DNA of 64,000 bases from BJGO01 sp964640655. GTDB lineage: Bacteria; Bacteroidota; Bacteroidia; Chitinophagales; UBA10324. The stretch spans positions 25,501 to 89,500 of the forward strand of contig CAZXFT010000013.1 in NCBI GenBank assembly GCA_964640655.1, written 5' to 3'. The position numbers were made by a program, and so were the translations under genes. Below, piece after piece: positions 1-8,056 of this stretch; position 1 is the first letter of the stretch; each line of letters begins with the position of its first letter. The notes beneath the pieces were generated by a model, which saw only the letters and a list, made by a program, of their open reading frames with translations, did no database searches and had not been told where the DNA came from.

Positions 1-656
1 CCGGTATTTACAAAATAAACATTACATACAACCCCTTTGGTATTCCTTTAGGCGACAGTATTTACTATTACTATCACAATACCGATCAGGAAATTCCGGA
101 CCATCTACTGCCTATGACTACCGATGGTGAACAAAGCAATTGGATAGATCTTACTATTCGCAGAAGCAACGATAATATTGTTTCCATTGAAAGCAGAAAA
201 TACTTTGTTATAAAGGAAAACGATTTGTATTTCTACCTCACGGAGAATCTGCCCAAACCGGTAACCGACATCCGATGCGAGCATATCACCAATCTGCCCC
301 CCGACAGTTGCTCGCTGCCTAATGGGGAATATTTCTATTCTCATTTCAACAACCTTTATGCAGAGTATGTGGTACGCTTTAACGATGGCGATATTCGCCA
401 GTATCGCCGCTTTCTTGATACCTGCCCCGATTATTTATATACCGAACAGTATAACGAATCAAAACAAATCCTACTCCACGCTTTTCAAATGACGGATAAG
501 CATTTCTATAGTGTTACCTATCACCAACCATCCGGAAAAATCAATCAGGAAACTACATGCAATCCGCAGGGAACTCTCTGCACCGTAATTACATATATCT
601 ACGATAAAAATGGGAACTTGAAAAACATCATATTACCCAAAACGAACCCTGCATAG
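1..656 (+). CDS. Hypothetical protein, 5' end outside window, probable frameshift near 3' end
   Basis: The frame is open from base 3, with no start needed inside the window, and ends at a TAG at 654-656, giving about 217 visible residues. I recognise no family. The visible part is soluble-looking, rich in Tyr, Asn and Asp, with no membrane segment and scattered cysteines. The 3' end looks damaged: at the A5 run at 606-610 a shift of one base opens a second frame that reads on to a TAA at 716-718 and ends in EVELDGVKKSYIRGVILNNQ, which looks more like real protein than the present short tail. With one extra A the gene would end at 718, only 10 bp before the next start. Either a sequencing error or a real mutation would explain this. 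The function is unknown. Confidence 0.6.
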   Translation, partial: GIYKINITYNPFGIPLGDSIYYYYHNTDQEIPDHLLPMTTDGEQSNWIDLTIRRSNDNIVSIESRKYFVIKENDLYFYLTENLPKPVTDIRCEHITNLPPDSCSLPNGEYFYSHFNNLYAEYVVRFNDGDIRQYRRFLDTCPDYLYTEQYNESKQILLHAFQMTDKHFYSVTYHQPSGKINQETTCNPQGTLCTVITYIYDKNGNLKNIILPKTNPA

Positions 657-728
657 AAGTAGAATTGGATGGAGTAAAGAAGAGTTATATTCGTGGGGTG
701 ATATTGAACAACCAATAAATCAAGTACT

Positions 729-1358
729 TTGAAAATAATAGGCTTTGCTAAATTATTATCACTGCTGCTCTTGATTTTATCTGCATCCCTGGCAGTATGT
801 CTCATATCTGCCTTCATCATCAGCTATAATCAAAGAACCATTTGGCTTTTCACCGAATCTGGTTTTCGTCCCGGGCTTTCTCCTGAGCAAATAGCAGAGT
901 CAACTGCTGTTTATTACAAGCAGATACTTGAACTGAAAAATGTCAAGTCAGTATCTATGGTATCCATGGCGTGCTGCCTGGCGATGATGCTATGGTTAGC
1001 AATTAAAAAAAAGTTCACATTAAAACCCTTCGATGCTTTGTTCATAATACTGATAACTGCATTGTTCTGCATACTCATTGAATGGCTTCTTATGAACTTC
1101 ACGGTGAAATACGAAGAGGGACATAATGCAACCATCGATCTCGGAATATACATGCAGGTATTCTTGCTCGTAGCCGTTCCCCTGATACTCTACTTATCGT
1201 ATTACACTAATAATATTGAAATAAAGAAAGGCTTACACCGGCAAAAATGGATTTCACTTATTGCACTTATACTTTTTGTATTAACAGGTCTAATTGCTCT
1301 CTCGCTTGGCATCGCTCTAACCTTCTTCGTACCCGAACTTAGTGGAAATATTACATAG
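729..1358 (+). CDS. Hypothetical polytopic membrane protein
   Basis: 209 aa starting at TTG (no ATG is suitably placed). About five hydrophobic segments can be seen, at roughly residues 8-32, 75-93, 101-123, 138-160 and 173-205. They alternate with short polar loops, one holding a Pro/Gly-rich stretch (FRPGLSPEQIAES) near residue 48. I recognise no family or catalytic motif. The gene follows the truncated first gene in the same direction, and if that gene is read through its suspected frameshift the gap is only 10 bp, so the two could be co-transcribed. It is convergent with gldD, with 8 bp between stop codons. Probably an inner-membrane protein of unknown role. Confidence 0.65.
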   Translation: MKIIGFAKLLSLLLLILSASLAVCLISAFIISYNQRTIWLFTESGFRPGLSPEQIAESTAVYYKQILELKNVKSVSMVSMACCLAMMLWLAIKKKFTLKPFDALFIILITALFCILIEWLLMNFTVKYEEGHNATIDLGIYMQVFLLVAVPLILYLSYYTNNIEIKKGLHRQKWISLIALILFVLTGLIALSLGIALTFFVPELSGNIT

Positions 1359-1366
1359 TTGCTTTC

Positions 1367-1957
1367 TTATTTCCAACTAACCGTACTAATCAACTTTGCC
1401 AAATCATCTTTCACATAATTCAGCGCTGGAGCAATTGAATCTATATTCGGCGTATTACGGAAATACAATGCTCCCCGTATAAAATGATGATTGCTGTCTG
1501 TAACAAAAAACTGCACATTTGAAGCGGCATTACCCCCCACATCATAATACAAACCATAAACATCTGGCTTTGGGTGTATAAACATAGGGTTAATGTACTC
1601 CGCTTTAATGGTGTGCTTATATGACATATTATGAGCATCCTCTATCAACCCGGCTAAATCTTCTTTACTCTTCATGCTTTTGTAACTTAAAAAGATGGTG
1701 CCGTTCAATTCGCCTAACTCTAAACTCATCCAACAGGGATTCTCCGGTACGGTATCTAAAAATGTAGTGTCTTTAAATATCTTAGCATAGGAAGGATATT
1801 CAAATGTAAAAGGACAATCGGCGTTTTCATAAACCTGCGGTTGATTCCTTTCAGGTAATACTATACGGTAATATCCCCGTTGTTTAGGCGTGTATTCTTC
1901 ATCACAGGCAGTCAAATACAATAAACAAATAGCAGGCAATAGGTACTTCAATCGCAT
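1367..1957 (-). CDS. gldD: Gliding motility lipoprotein GldD
   Basis: 196 aa with a lipoprotein signal peptide ending in LTAC (acylated Cys near residue 18), so it should be membrane-anchored in the periplasm. The sequence just after the lipobox, DEEYTPKQRGYYRIVLPE, is the typical GldD opening. GldD is needed for gliding and type IX secretion in Flavobacterium johnsoniae; its biochemical role is unknown. The start lies 3 bp after the gldE stop, so the two are translationally close and surely co-transcribed in the order mutY-ssb-gldE-gldD, a layout conserved in Bacteroidota. Whether this organism glides cannot be decided here, because gldD and gldE are also kept in non-gliding members. Confidence 0.9.
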   Translation of the reverse strand: MRLKYLLPAICLLYLTACDEEYTPKQRGYYRIVLPERNQPQVYENADCPFTFEYPSYAKIFKDTTFLDTVPENPCWMSLELGELNGTIFLSYKSMKSKEDLAGLIEDAHNMSYKHTIKAEYINPMFIHPKPDVYGLYYDVGGNAASNVQFFVTDSNHHFIRGALYFRNTPNIDSIAPALNYVKDDLAKLISTVSWK

Positions 1958-1960
1958 CTT

Positions 1961-3334
1961 TTACACTTCTTCGATTACGTGAGAAACTTTAACCATTTTA
2001 ACTCTATGCTGATCCACAGACATAATCTCGAAGCGATAATTTTTATAGGATAATTGTTCTTTTTCCTCCGGCATCTTGCCACTTAGTTCCATAACCAGTC
2101 CGCCAACCGATTCTACATCACCTTTCACATCATCAAACGGAAAATTCTTAACCCCCATTACTTTATACACATCATTCAGCAGGGTTTTGCCTTCAAAAAT
2201 GAAAGTGTTCTCATCCACTTTGGTAAAATCCATTTCTGTTTTATCATCCAACTCGTCGCGTATCTCACCTATTATTTCTTCGAGTATATCTTCTAAAGTC
2301 ACAATACCCGCTGTGCTGCCATATTCATCTATCACTATGGCCAGGTGAATCATTTTCTTCTGAAATTCAATCAGCAACTCGGCTATCTTTTTTCCTTCAG
2401 GGACAAAAAAAGCTTCGCGAATCAACTTGTTCCAGTTGTTATCGCTTCCGTTCTGTAAAAAAGCAAGTAAATCTTTCGTGTACAATACCCCAACAACATT
2501 ATCCAGCGAAACTCGATATACCGGTATGCGCGAGTAACCACTCTCACGTACTGTTTTCATCACATCATCAAAATTAAGCGATTCATTCAGTGCCACCACA
2601 TCGGGCCGCGGACGCATCACTTGCTTCACTTGTATGCTGCCGAATTTCATTACGCCTTTAAGCAGTTGCACCTCTTGTTCCTGCTGAGTGTCATTGTTTT
2701 GCTCTGCCTCCTGTTTCATTTCATCCAGATCCGATTCCGTAAGATTAGTCACCGTTTCATCCACTTTCTTTTCGGAGTATATCATGAGGCGGGCAAAAGG
2801 TTTGATTAAAAAATAAAACAGCGATAAACCTGGTAACAAAAGCAAAGTCCAGCTGACATTAAACTTCTCAGCAAGCGCGTTGGGAATTACATTTACAAGC
2901 ATTACCATCCATAGTGCTACTAAGAATATTTCCGGCACAAAAGGCCACCACAAGGAAGTAGACGAAGCAGTAACCTGCAATGAGATATAGGTAAGCAATA
3001 TCACCAATGCTGCAGAAAGTAAAGTATGGGCTAATTGTATGCTGGCTGATAGCAAACGGGGTTGCTCCAGATATTTCTGAAAATAACGATACGCTCTCTT
3101 GGAACGGTTATTCAGTGTTTCCAGGTCGCGCGGACTGAATGAAAACAAGGCTCTGTCGGCACCGGCAAGTATCAGCACAGAGAAAGACAATACCACACAC
3201 AGACCTATGATGATGATCACAGCCAATGGAATGGCATCCCAATCAATAGATATTCCTGAACTCTTGTTGCTGAGGCCTATGCCGGCATCCAGTATAAGTG
3301 AGGGCACTGTGACCCACGTACTATGACTATCCAA
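1961..3334 (-). CDS. gldE: GldE: CNNM/CBS/CorC-domain membrane protein
   Basis: 457 aa. The N-terminal third has several hydrophobic segments (about residues 35-60, 95-120, 128-150, 160-175), the CNNM/DUF21 membrane domain. A CBS pair follows at about 215-340 (VMRPRPDVVALNE, then IDEYGSTAGIVTLEDILEEI), and a CorC/HlyC-type domain closes the protein at about 365-450. This is the HlyC/CorC (CNNM) architecture linked to Mg2+ handling. In Bacteroidota the copy directly upstream of gldD is GldE, partially overlapping in function with GldD in gliding. It lies 46 bp after ssb and 3 bp before gldD. The family call is secure; the ion-transport role is inferred from relatives. Confidence 0.9.
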   Translation of the reverse strand: MDSHSTWVTVPSLILDAGIGLSNKSSGISIDWDAIPLAVIIIIGLCVVLSFSVLILAGADRALFSFSPRDLETLNNRSKRAYRYFQKYLEQPRLLSASIQLAHTLLSAALVILLTYISLQVTASSTSLWWPFVPEIFLVALWMVMLVNVIPNALAEKFNVSWTLLLLPGLSLFYFLIKPFARLMIYSEKKVDETVTNLTESDLDEMKQEAEQNNDTQQEQEVQLLKGVMKFGSIQVKQVMRPRPDVVALNESLNFDDVMKTVRESGYSRIPVYRVSLDNVVGVLYTKDLLAFLQNGSDNNWNKLIREAFFVPEGKKIAELLIEFQKKMIHLAIVIDEYGSTAGIVTLEDILEEIIGEIRDELDDKTEMDFTKVDENTFIFEGKTLLNDVYKVMGVKNFPFDDVKGDVESVGGLVMELSGKMPEEKEQLSYKNYRFEIMSVDQHRVKMVKVSHVIEEV

Positions 3335-3380
3335 ATGATATTACAGACTTTGATTGCTGAGGCTAAAGTACAACATGCAA

Positions 3381-3800
3381 TTAGAATGGAAGGTCGTCGC
3401 CGCCTTCTTCAGCTATAGGAGCTGAATTATCAGCCGGTGGATGTGCCTCGCCAGGTCCATTAACATCGTTGCGTTTATCCAGAATATTTATTGTGTCGGC
3501 AATGATTTCGGTGCGGTACTTTTTGTTGTTGTCTTTGTCGGTCCAACTGGCAGTGCGGATTTTTCCTTCAAGATACACGGCACTACCCTTATGAAGATAT
3601 TTAGCACTTACATCGGCCAGCTGACGCCAGGCTATGATGTTGTGCCATTCGGTTTGTTCTTTAACCTCACCGTTGCGGTCTTTGAATCGATCGGTAGTGG
3701 CTAACGAAAATTTTGCGATGCTGATGTCACCTTCTAATTTTTGGAACTCGGGATCTTTACCCAAATTGCCAACAAGGATTACTTTGTTAATGCCTTTCAT
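3381..3800 (-). CDS. ssb: Single-stranded DNA-binding protein
   Basis: 139 aa, a normal length for bacterial SSB. The N-terminal OB fold covers about residues 1-108, with the typical start MKGINKVILVGNLGKDPE and the TEWHNIIAWRQLAD and KGSAVYLEGKIRT blocks. A short Pro/Asp-rich linker leads to the acidic tip DDLPF, the conserved tail that docks repair and replication partners. It works as a tetramer on single-stranded DNA in replication, recombination and repair. It sits between mutY (32 bp upstream) and gldE in the same direction, so a housekeeping repair protein shares a transcript with gliding genes. Confidence 0.96.
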   Translation of the reverse strand: MKGINKVILVGNLGKDPEFQKLEGDISIAKFSLATTDRFKDRNGEVKEQTEWHNIIAWRQLADVSAKYLHKGSAVYLEGKIRTASWTDKDNNKKYRTEIIADTINILDKRNDVNGPGEAHPPADNSAPIAEEGGDDLPF

Positions 3801-3832
3801 AATCTTTGGGGTTTTAGTTGATTTAAAAAAAA

Positions 3833-4927
3833 TTACTTGGTCGAAGATAATGAAATGTTTATGTAATATGCAAGCGTTCGGGGAAAAGAATATTTATCTA
3901 AGTCCCTGACAGCCACTGATAAAAATATTTTAGACATTCGTCGGTAATCTTTGACACCTAACGATAGTTTGTAAAAGGCAAAATGAACTTCAAGGTGCGT
4001 TAATTTTTGTTTGTGACGGAAAACATCGCTTAATGCAGACATTTTATGCAACCCGGGTACAGCAGAATTTTCTGTTTTAAGTAATTCGGCAAAAGAATAC
4101 TCTTTCTCTGTTTCAATTAAAGGCAGCTGATACAAACCTTTCCAGATGTCGCTGGCAGTGCGGCGCTGCAAAAGGATATTTGAGTCGTGCTCAATGATGA
4201 AATAGTTGAAATAGCGTTTTTTAATTAGCACCTTCATTCGCTTTTGTGGCAAATGATGCACTATTTTCTTTTTAAAGGCGACGCAACTGCTATTGAAAAC
4301 ACATGATTTGCAATCAGGATTGCGCGGCACGCATTGCAAAGCGCCGAAGTCCATAATAGCCTGATTATATTTGCCGGCTTTTTTTTCCGGTAGTAATTGC
4401 TGCGCTATATTTTTATATAGCTTTTTACCCGCAGTACTTTGATAATTATCATTGATCCCAAACACGCGCGATAACACACGTACTACATTGCCATCCACTA
4501 CAGCGTGAGCTTCATTAGCAGCAAATGACGAGATGGCTGAAGCACTGTAATCACCAATGCCTTTGAGTTTAATAAGATGTTCGTAACGAGTAGGAAAACT
4601 TGCATTATAATGTAGCACTACTTCCTTAGCTGTGTGGTGCATGTTGCGAGCACGGGAATAATATCCCAAGCCCTGCCATAATTTCAATACTTCATCTTCT
4701 TCTGCATTTGCCAATTCAAAAACAGTTGGAAAGCGTAGAACAAATTTTTGATAATAAGGAAGTCCCTGTTCCACTCTTGTTTGCTGCAAAATGATTTCTG
4801 CAAGCCAAATTTTATAAGCGTCTTTAATGCCTGTCCAGGGCAATCTGCGGTCTATAGTTTTATGCCAATGGAATAATTTCTCTGAAAATTGAAGGTTTTT
4901 TTTTCTTTCAATCCTTTTGTTAATCAT
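3833..4927 (-). CDS. mutY: A/G-specific adenine glycosylase MutY
   Basis: 364 aa. It removes adenine mispaired with 8-oxoguanine. The catalytic domain has the helix with the key Glu (AEIILQQTRVEQGLPYYQ, about residues 43-60), the helix-hairpin-helix LKGIGDYSASAIS near 119 and the following catalytic Asp in VVDGNVVRVLSRVFG. The iron-sulphur cluster ligands are present with the right spacing (C-x6-C-x2-C-x5-C in CVPRNPDCKSCVFNSSC). The C-terminal part is the NUDIX-like 8-oxoG recognition domain (QRRTASDIWKGLYQLP). It heads the ssb-gldE-gldD transcript and diverges from the HU gene across 75 bp. Confidence 0.95.
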   Translation of the reverse strand: MINKRIERKKNLQFSEKLFHWHKTIDRRLPWTGIKDAYKIWLAEIILQQTRVEQGLPYYQKFVLRFPTVFELANAEEDEVLKLWQGLGYYSRARNMHHTAKEVVLHYNASFPTRYEHLIKLKGIGDYSASAISSFAANEAHAVVDGNVVRVLSRVFGINDNYQSTAGKKLYKNIAQQLLPEKKAGKYNQAIMDFGALQCVPRNPDCKSCVFNSSCVAFKKKIVHHLPQKRMKVLIKKRYFNYFIIEHDSNILLQRRTASDIWKGLYQLPLIETEKEYSFAELLKTENSAVPGLHKMSALSDVFRHKQKLTHLEVHFAFYKLSLGVKDYRRMSKIFLSVAVRDLDKYSFPRTLAYYINISLSSTK

Positions 4928-4963
4928 TCAGTTATATCATTTCATTCTTTAAAAAATTATTCT

Positions 4964-4971
4964 CACATTTG
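4964..4971 (+). promoter_or_regulatory. Probable -7 box of the HU gene promoter
   Basis: CACATTTG, followed by C, matches the Bacteroidetes -7 consensus TAnnTTTG at all but the first base. It lies 31 bp before the chosen HU start in the short mutY/HU divergent region. No good -33 TTTG is found 19 bp upstream, so this is a moderate call. Confidence 0.45.
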
Positions 4972-5002
4972 CACTCCTTTAAAAAAGAGGGGTAAGAAAA
5001 AC

Positions 5003-5347
5003 ATGAGAAAAGCGGACATTGTTAACATCATTTCTGATAAGACCGGAGTGCCAAAAGTAGATGTTTTGGTATCGCTCGAAGCATTTTTCAAAGAAGTTAA
5101 AGACCAGTTGCGTGAAGGTGAAAATGTTTATGTCAGAGGTTTCGGAAGTTTTATTGTTAAAAAACGAGCTGCGAAAATTGGCAGAAACATAAAGAAAGGT
5201 GAGTCACTAGTTATTCCTGAGCACTTTATACCGGCATTTAAGCCTTCTAAAGCTTTTATCGACCGTGTAAAAAGCGGCAATACGGCCAAGCAGGAACAGT
5301 CATTGCACCGCCGAGATAAAGATGTAGAAATAGACGCTGAAGATTAA
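5003..5347 (+). CDS. HU/IHF-family DNA-binding protein
   Basis: 114 aa from the ATG at 5003, the start I prefer because MRKADIVNIISDKTGVP is the normal HU opening; an in-frame ATG at 4889 would begin inside mutY and upstream of the probable promoter. The alpha-helical dimer body (1-45), the RGFGSFIVKKRAAKIGRN segment, the DNA-binding arm and the closing helix ending in FKPSKAFIDRVK are all present. It bends and compacts DNA as a dimer. A charged tail of about 20 residues (EQSLHRRDKDVEIDAED) extends past the usual 90-95 residues. It leads a plus-strand series with the TPR protein 5 bp downstream. Confidence 0.92.
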   Translation: MRKADIVNIISDKTGVPKVDVLVSLEAFFKEVKDQLREGENVYVRGFGSFIVKKRAAKIGRNIKKGESLVIPEHFIPAFKPSKAFIDRVKSGNTAKQEQSLHRRDKDVEIDAED

Positions 5348-5352
5348 TTCCA

Positions 5353-6201
5353 TTGAATAAGCCGCTCATTATATTAAGTGTCATTGCTCTGTTTGCTATA
5401 GGCGGTCTTTATTGGTATTCGCAAAAGCCTTCGGATATAAAGGTTAATGCAGAGAGCCAACCTGCTTCTAATAGTACTGAAGCCTATAACGGAAATGCGT
5501 TTGAGCACATATTGAAAATGGCTTCGCAGCGTGTGGATTCTAAAGTTCTCGACAGTGTGGCTTTAATTCAGAAAGATATTGAGTCAGGTGCCGGCAAGAC
5601 ACAAATAACTGCTTACAAAAACTTAGGGGATATATGGTCGCGCAGTGGCAACATCATTTGCGGAGGTCATTATTTTTATGAAAAAGCTAAACTCAGCAAC
5701 AATCTCGAGGACTGGCGTTTTGCCGCGGAACTATTGGCTTATGCAGCTGATGGTGCAGCTGATACTATTGCACGTAATTATGCCATTGATTTAGCCATAG
5801 GTGGTTTCAGAAAGGTGTTGGAAATGGATACCTCAGATGTGGATTCAAAGGTTCAATTGGCTGTATGTCTCATTGATGGTAAGAATAAAGTGATGGACGG
5901 TGTGTTGCTTTTAAAACAAGTGGAAAAGGTTCAGCCCGACCATGAGTTTATGAATGTAACATTAGGTCGTTTGGCTATAGTGTCCGGACAGTTTGAGAAA
6001 GCGATTCCTCGTTTAGAAAGACTGACACAGAAGCATCCTGATAACCTGGAAGCATATTATTATTTGTCCGAAGCCTATCGTGCAACAGGAAAAAAAGATC
6101 AGGCTATCTCTTGTTTGGAAAACGCGAAAAAGCATTTTGCCAAGGTGCCTGAAGCACAAAAACAATTAGAAGAATTAATTCAAAACATAAAAAAATCATA
6201 A
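5353..6201 (+). CDS. Membrane-anchored TPR protein
   Basis: 282 aa starting at TTG. A single hydrophobic segment near the N-terminus (PLIILSVIALFAIGGLYWYS, about 4-23) should anchor it in the inner membrane or act as an uncleaved signal. Helical repeats follow, with two recognisable TPR units near the C-terminus (FMNVTLGRLAIVSGQFEKAI and LEAYYYLSEAYRATGKKDQA). TPRs mediate protein-protein contacts; the partner is not visible. It starts 5 bp after the HU gene and precedes the 31-codon ribosomal-type protein and RNase G, so a link with RNA metabolism is possible but only positional. Confidence 0.8.
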   Translation: MNKPLIILSVIALFAIGGLYWYSQKPSDIKVNAESQPASNSTEAYNGNAFEHILKMASQRVDSKVLDSVALIQKDIESGAGKTQITAYKNLGDIWSRSGNIICGGHYFYEKAKLSNNLEDWRFAAELLAYAADGAADTIARNYAIDLAIGGFRKVLEMDTSDVDSKVQLAVCLIDGKNKVMDGVLLLKQVEKVQPDHEFMNVTLGRLAIVSGQFEKAIPRLERLTQKHPDNLEAYYYLSEAYRATGKKDQAISCLENAKKHFAKVPEAQKQLEELIQNIKKS

Positions 6202-6207
6202 ACAACT

Positions 6208-6303
6208 ATGCCTTGCGGAAAAAAAAGAAAGAGACATAAAATCGCTACTCACAAGCGTAAGAAACGCCTCAGAAAAAATCGTCATAAAAAGAAATCGCGT
6301 TAA
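6208..6303 (+). CDS. 31-aa COX24/AURKAIP1 (mS38-like) ribosomal small protein
   Basis: A very short gene: ATG at 6208, TAA at 6301-6303, 31 residues starting MPCGKKRKRHK and continuing IATHKRKKRLRKNRHKKK. More than half of the residues are Lys, Arg or His. It matches the short Bacteroidota proteins annotated as AURKAIP1/COX24 domain proteins. That family includes the mitoribosomal protein mS38 and relatives bound to the bacterial small subunit, so this is most likely a small-subunit ribosomal protein lying in an rRNA groove. It starts 6 bp after the TPR gene and is followed by RNase G. Composition, conserved motif and position all argue against a chance frame. Confidence 0.85.
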   Translation: MPCGKKRKRHKIATHKRKKRLRKNRHKKKSR

Positions 6304-6322
6304 TTAACGCAAGTTATCAATG

Positions 6323-6358
6323 TTCGTTGGTGAAGTATTTTTGTGCTTCACCAGCGAA
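6323..6358 (+). terminator. Hairpin after the HU-TPR-small protein operon
   Basis: Arms TGGTGAAG (6328-6335) and CTTCACCA (6346-6353) pair perfectly around a 10-nt loop and are extended by TTCG/CGAA (6323-6326, 6355-6358) after one mismatch. No T-run follows, so it is not a classical intrinsic terminator. It lies upstream of the probable rng promoter, so a 3'-end or RNA-stability element of the preceding operon is the best guess. Confidence 0.45.
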
Positions 6359-6410
6359 GGTGATACGTGCATTTCTGACGTCTGCCGACACACTCGAAAA
6401 CACATCATCA

Positions 6411-6418
6411 CATTTTTG
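6411..6418 (+). promoter_or_regulatory. Possible -7 box upstream of RNase G
   Basis: CATTTTTG followed by CG matches TAnnTTTG at seven of eight positions. It would leave a leader of about 55 nt before the GTG at 6482. No matching -33 box is seen. Confidence 0.35.
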
Positions 6419-6481
6419 CGGCGTACGGAAAGCATGTTCTTCTATTGAATTAATTATTTCGAGTGTTTAATTACATGATTT

Positions 6482-8047
6482 GTGAATAAAGAACTTATTG
6501 TTAATTCCGTTGACGACGGCATAGAACTGGCATTGCTGGAAGACAAGAATCTGGTGGAGCTGCATCGTGATGCCGGTCAGGAAAAAATTATTGTTGGAGA
6601 TGTTGTTTGGGCTTCGGTAAATAAATTATTGCCATCGCTCAACGCAGCATTCGTTGACATTGGTCATCATAAAAACGGCTTCATTCATTATTCTGATTTA
6701 AGTCCGCAAATACGTTCCTTTCTGAAATATGCCAAGTCTGCAAACGACGGTATTGCTCCTTACGATTTGCGTGGCTTCAAGTTAGAAGCCGAAACACAGA
6801 AGACAGGAAAAATTGCATCTATCCTTGCTAAAAAACAGGCATTGCTGGTACAGGTTACCAAAGAGCCTATTTCAACTAAAGGACATCGCCTTACAGCTGA
6901 GTTGTCCTTTCCCGGAAGATATCTTGTGTTGATACCCTTTGTGAACTACATTAGCGTAAGCAAAAAGATAAGCAGTGCGGATGAACGCAAACGTCTGACA
7001 CGTTTGCTAGAAAGCATCAAACCTCAAAACTTTGGTGTGATAGTGCGCACCAGTGCTGAAGGAAAGTCTGTTGCCGATCTGCACGAGGAGATGAATTCCA
7101 TGATGGCAAAGTGGAAGGAAATGACATTGAATCTGAAGGGGGCCAAGGCTCCGAAAAAAGTGTTGAGTGAACTGAATAAAACTTCAACATTATTACGCGA
7201 TTTGTTAGATCCATCATTCAACAGAATAGTTGTGAACACACGTGAGATGTACGAAGAAGTAAAACAGTACATCAGTAAAATTTCACCGGATAAAGAATCT
7301 ATCGTACAACTCTATACCGGAAAAACACCGATGTTTGATCAATACGATGTTACCAAACAGATAAAACTCAGCTTTGGAAAAACAGTAAATATTGAAGGCG
7401 GTGCTTATCTGGTAATTGAACATACGGAAGCACTTCATGTGGTAGACGTGAACAGCGGCTTTAAAATGAACAATGAAGAAAGCCAGGAGAATAACGCACT
7501 GCGGGTGAATCTGGATGCGGCCAAAGAACTTGCACGCCAATTACGCTTGCGCGATATAGGCGGAATAATAGTCGTAGACTTTATTGATATGCGTAACCCT
7601 GATTTTAAGAAACAGGTATATAATGCATTACACGATGCTATGAAACCGGATAAAGCCCGGCATACTATTTTGCCTATGAGCAAGTTTGGGTTGATACAGA
7701 TTACTCGTGAACGTATGAAACCCCAGCTCACCATTGAGACATCTGAGGAGTGTCCTACTTGTGGTGGTGAAGGTAAAATTGGTCCAAGTATTTTGTTAAT
7801 GGATAGAATTGAAAAAGATTTGCAATTCATTATAGAAAAACAAAATCAAAAAAAACTCAGCCTTGTGGTGCACCCATATCTGGAAGGATATATCAGGAAC
7901 AGAGGATTGTTCCGCTCCTTGCAATGGAAGTGGTACTTCAAATACAAAAGATGGATTAACATAGACTCAACAGATAGTATGGCATTGGTGGAGTATCATT
8001 TTTATGATAAGGATGGAGAAGAAATTGAAATTAAACAGACCGTTTAA
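6482..8047 (+). CDS. rng: Ribonuclease G (Rne/Rng family)
   Basis: 521 aa, the RNase G length, without the long C-terminal scaffold of RNase E. Start is GTG. The S1 RNA-binding domain is at about residues 35-130 (VGDVVWASVNKLLPSLNAAFVD). The catalytic domain carries the two Mg2+-binding aspartates in VVDVNSGFK (about 320) and VVDFIDM (about 363), and the zinc-link CPTCGGEG near 420. It makes endonucleolytic cuts in single-stranded AU-rich RNA, including rRNA precursors and mRNA. Its position after a ribosomal small protein fits a role in ribosome maturation. Confidence 0.95.
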   Translation: MNKELIVNSVDDGIELALLEDKNLVELHRDAGQEKIIVGDVVWASVNKLLPSLNAAFVDIGHHKNGFIHYSDLSPQIRSFLKYAKSANDGIAPYDLRGFKLEAETQKTGKIASILAKKQALLVQVTKEPISTKGHRLTAELSFPGRYLVLIPFVNYISVSKKISSADERKRLTRLLESIKPQNFGVIVRTSAEGKSVADLHEEMNSMMAKWKEMTLNLKGAKAPKKVLSELNKTSTLLRDLLDPSFNRIVVNTREMYEEVKQYISKISPDKESIVQLYTGKTPMFDQYDVTKQIKLSFGKTVNIEGGAYLVIEHTEALHVVDVNSGFKMNNEESQENNALRVNLDAAKELARQLRLRDIGGIIVVDFIDMRNPDFKKQVYNALHDAMKPDKARHTILPMSKFGLIQITRERMKPQLTIETSEECPTCGGEGKIGPSILLMDRIEKDLQFIIEKQNQKKLSLVVHPYLEGYIRNRGLFRSLQWKWYFKYKRWINIDSTDSMALVEYHFYDKDGEEIEIKQTV

Positions 8048-8056
8048 TTCATTGCC

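Noticed and set aside
7435..7830. Minus-strand frame of 131 codons opposite rng
   Set aside because: It lies entirely within the catalytic region of RNase G and has no recognisable domain.
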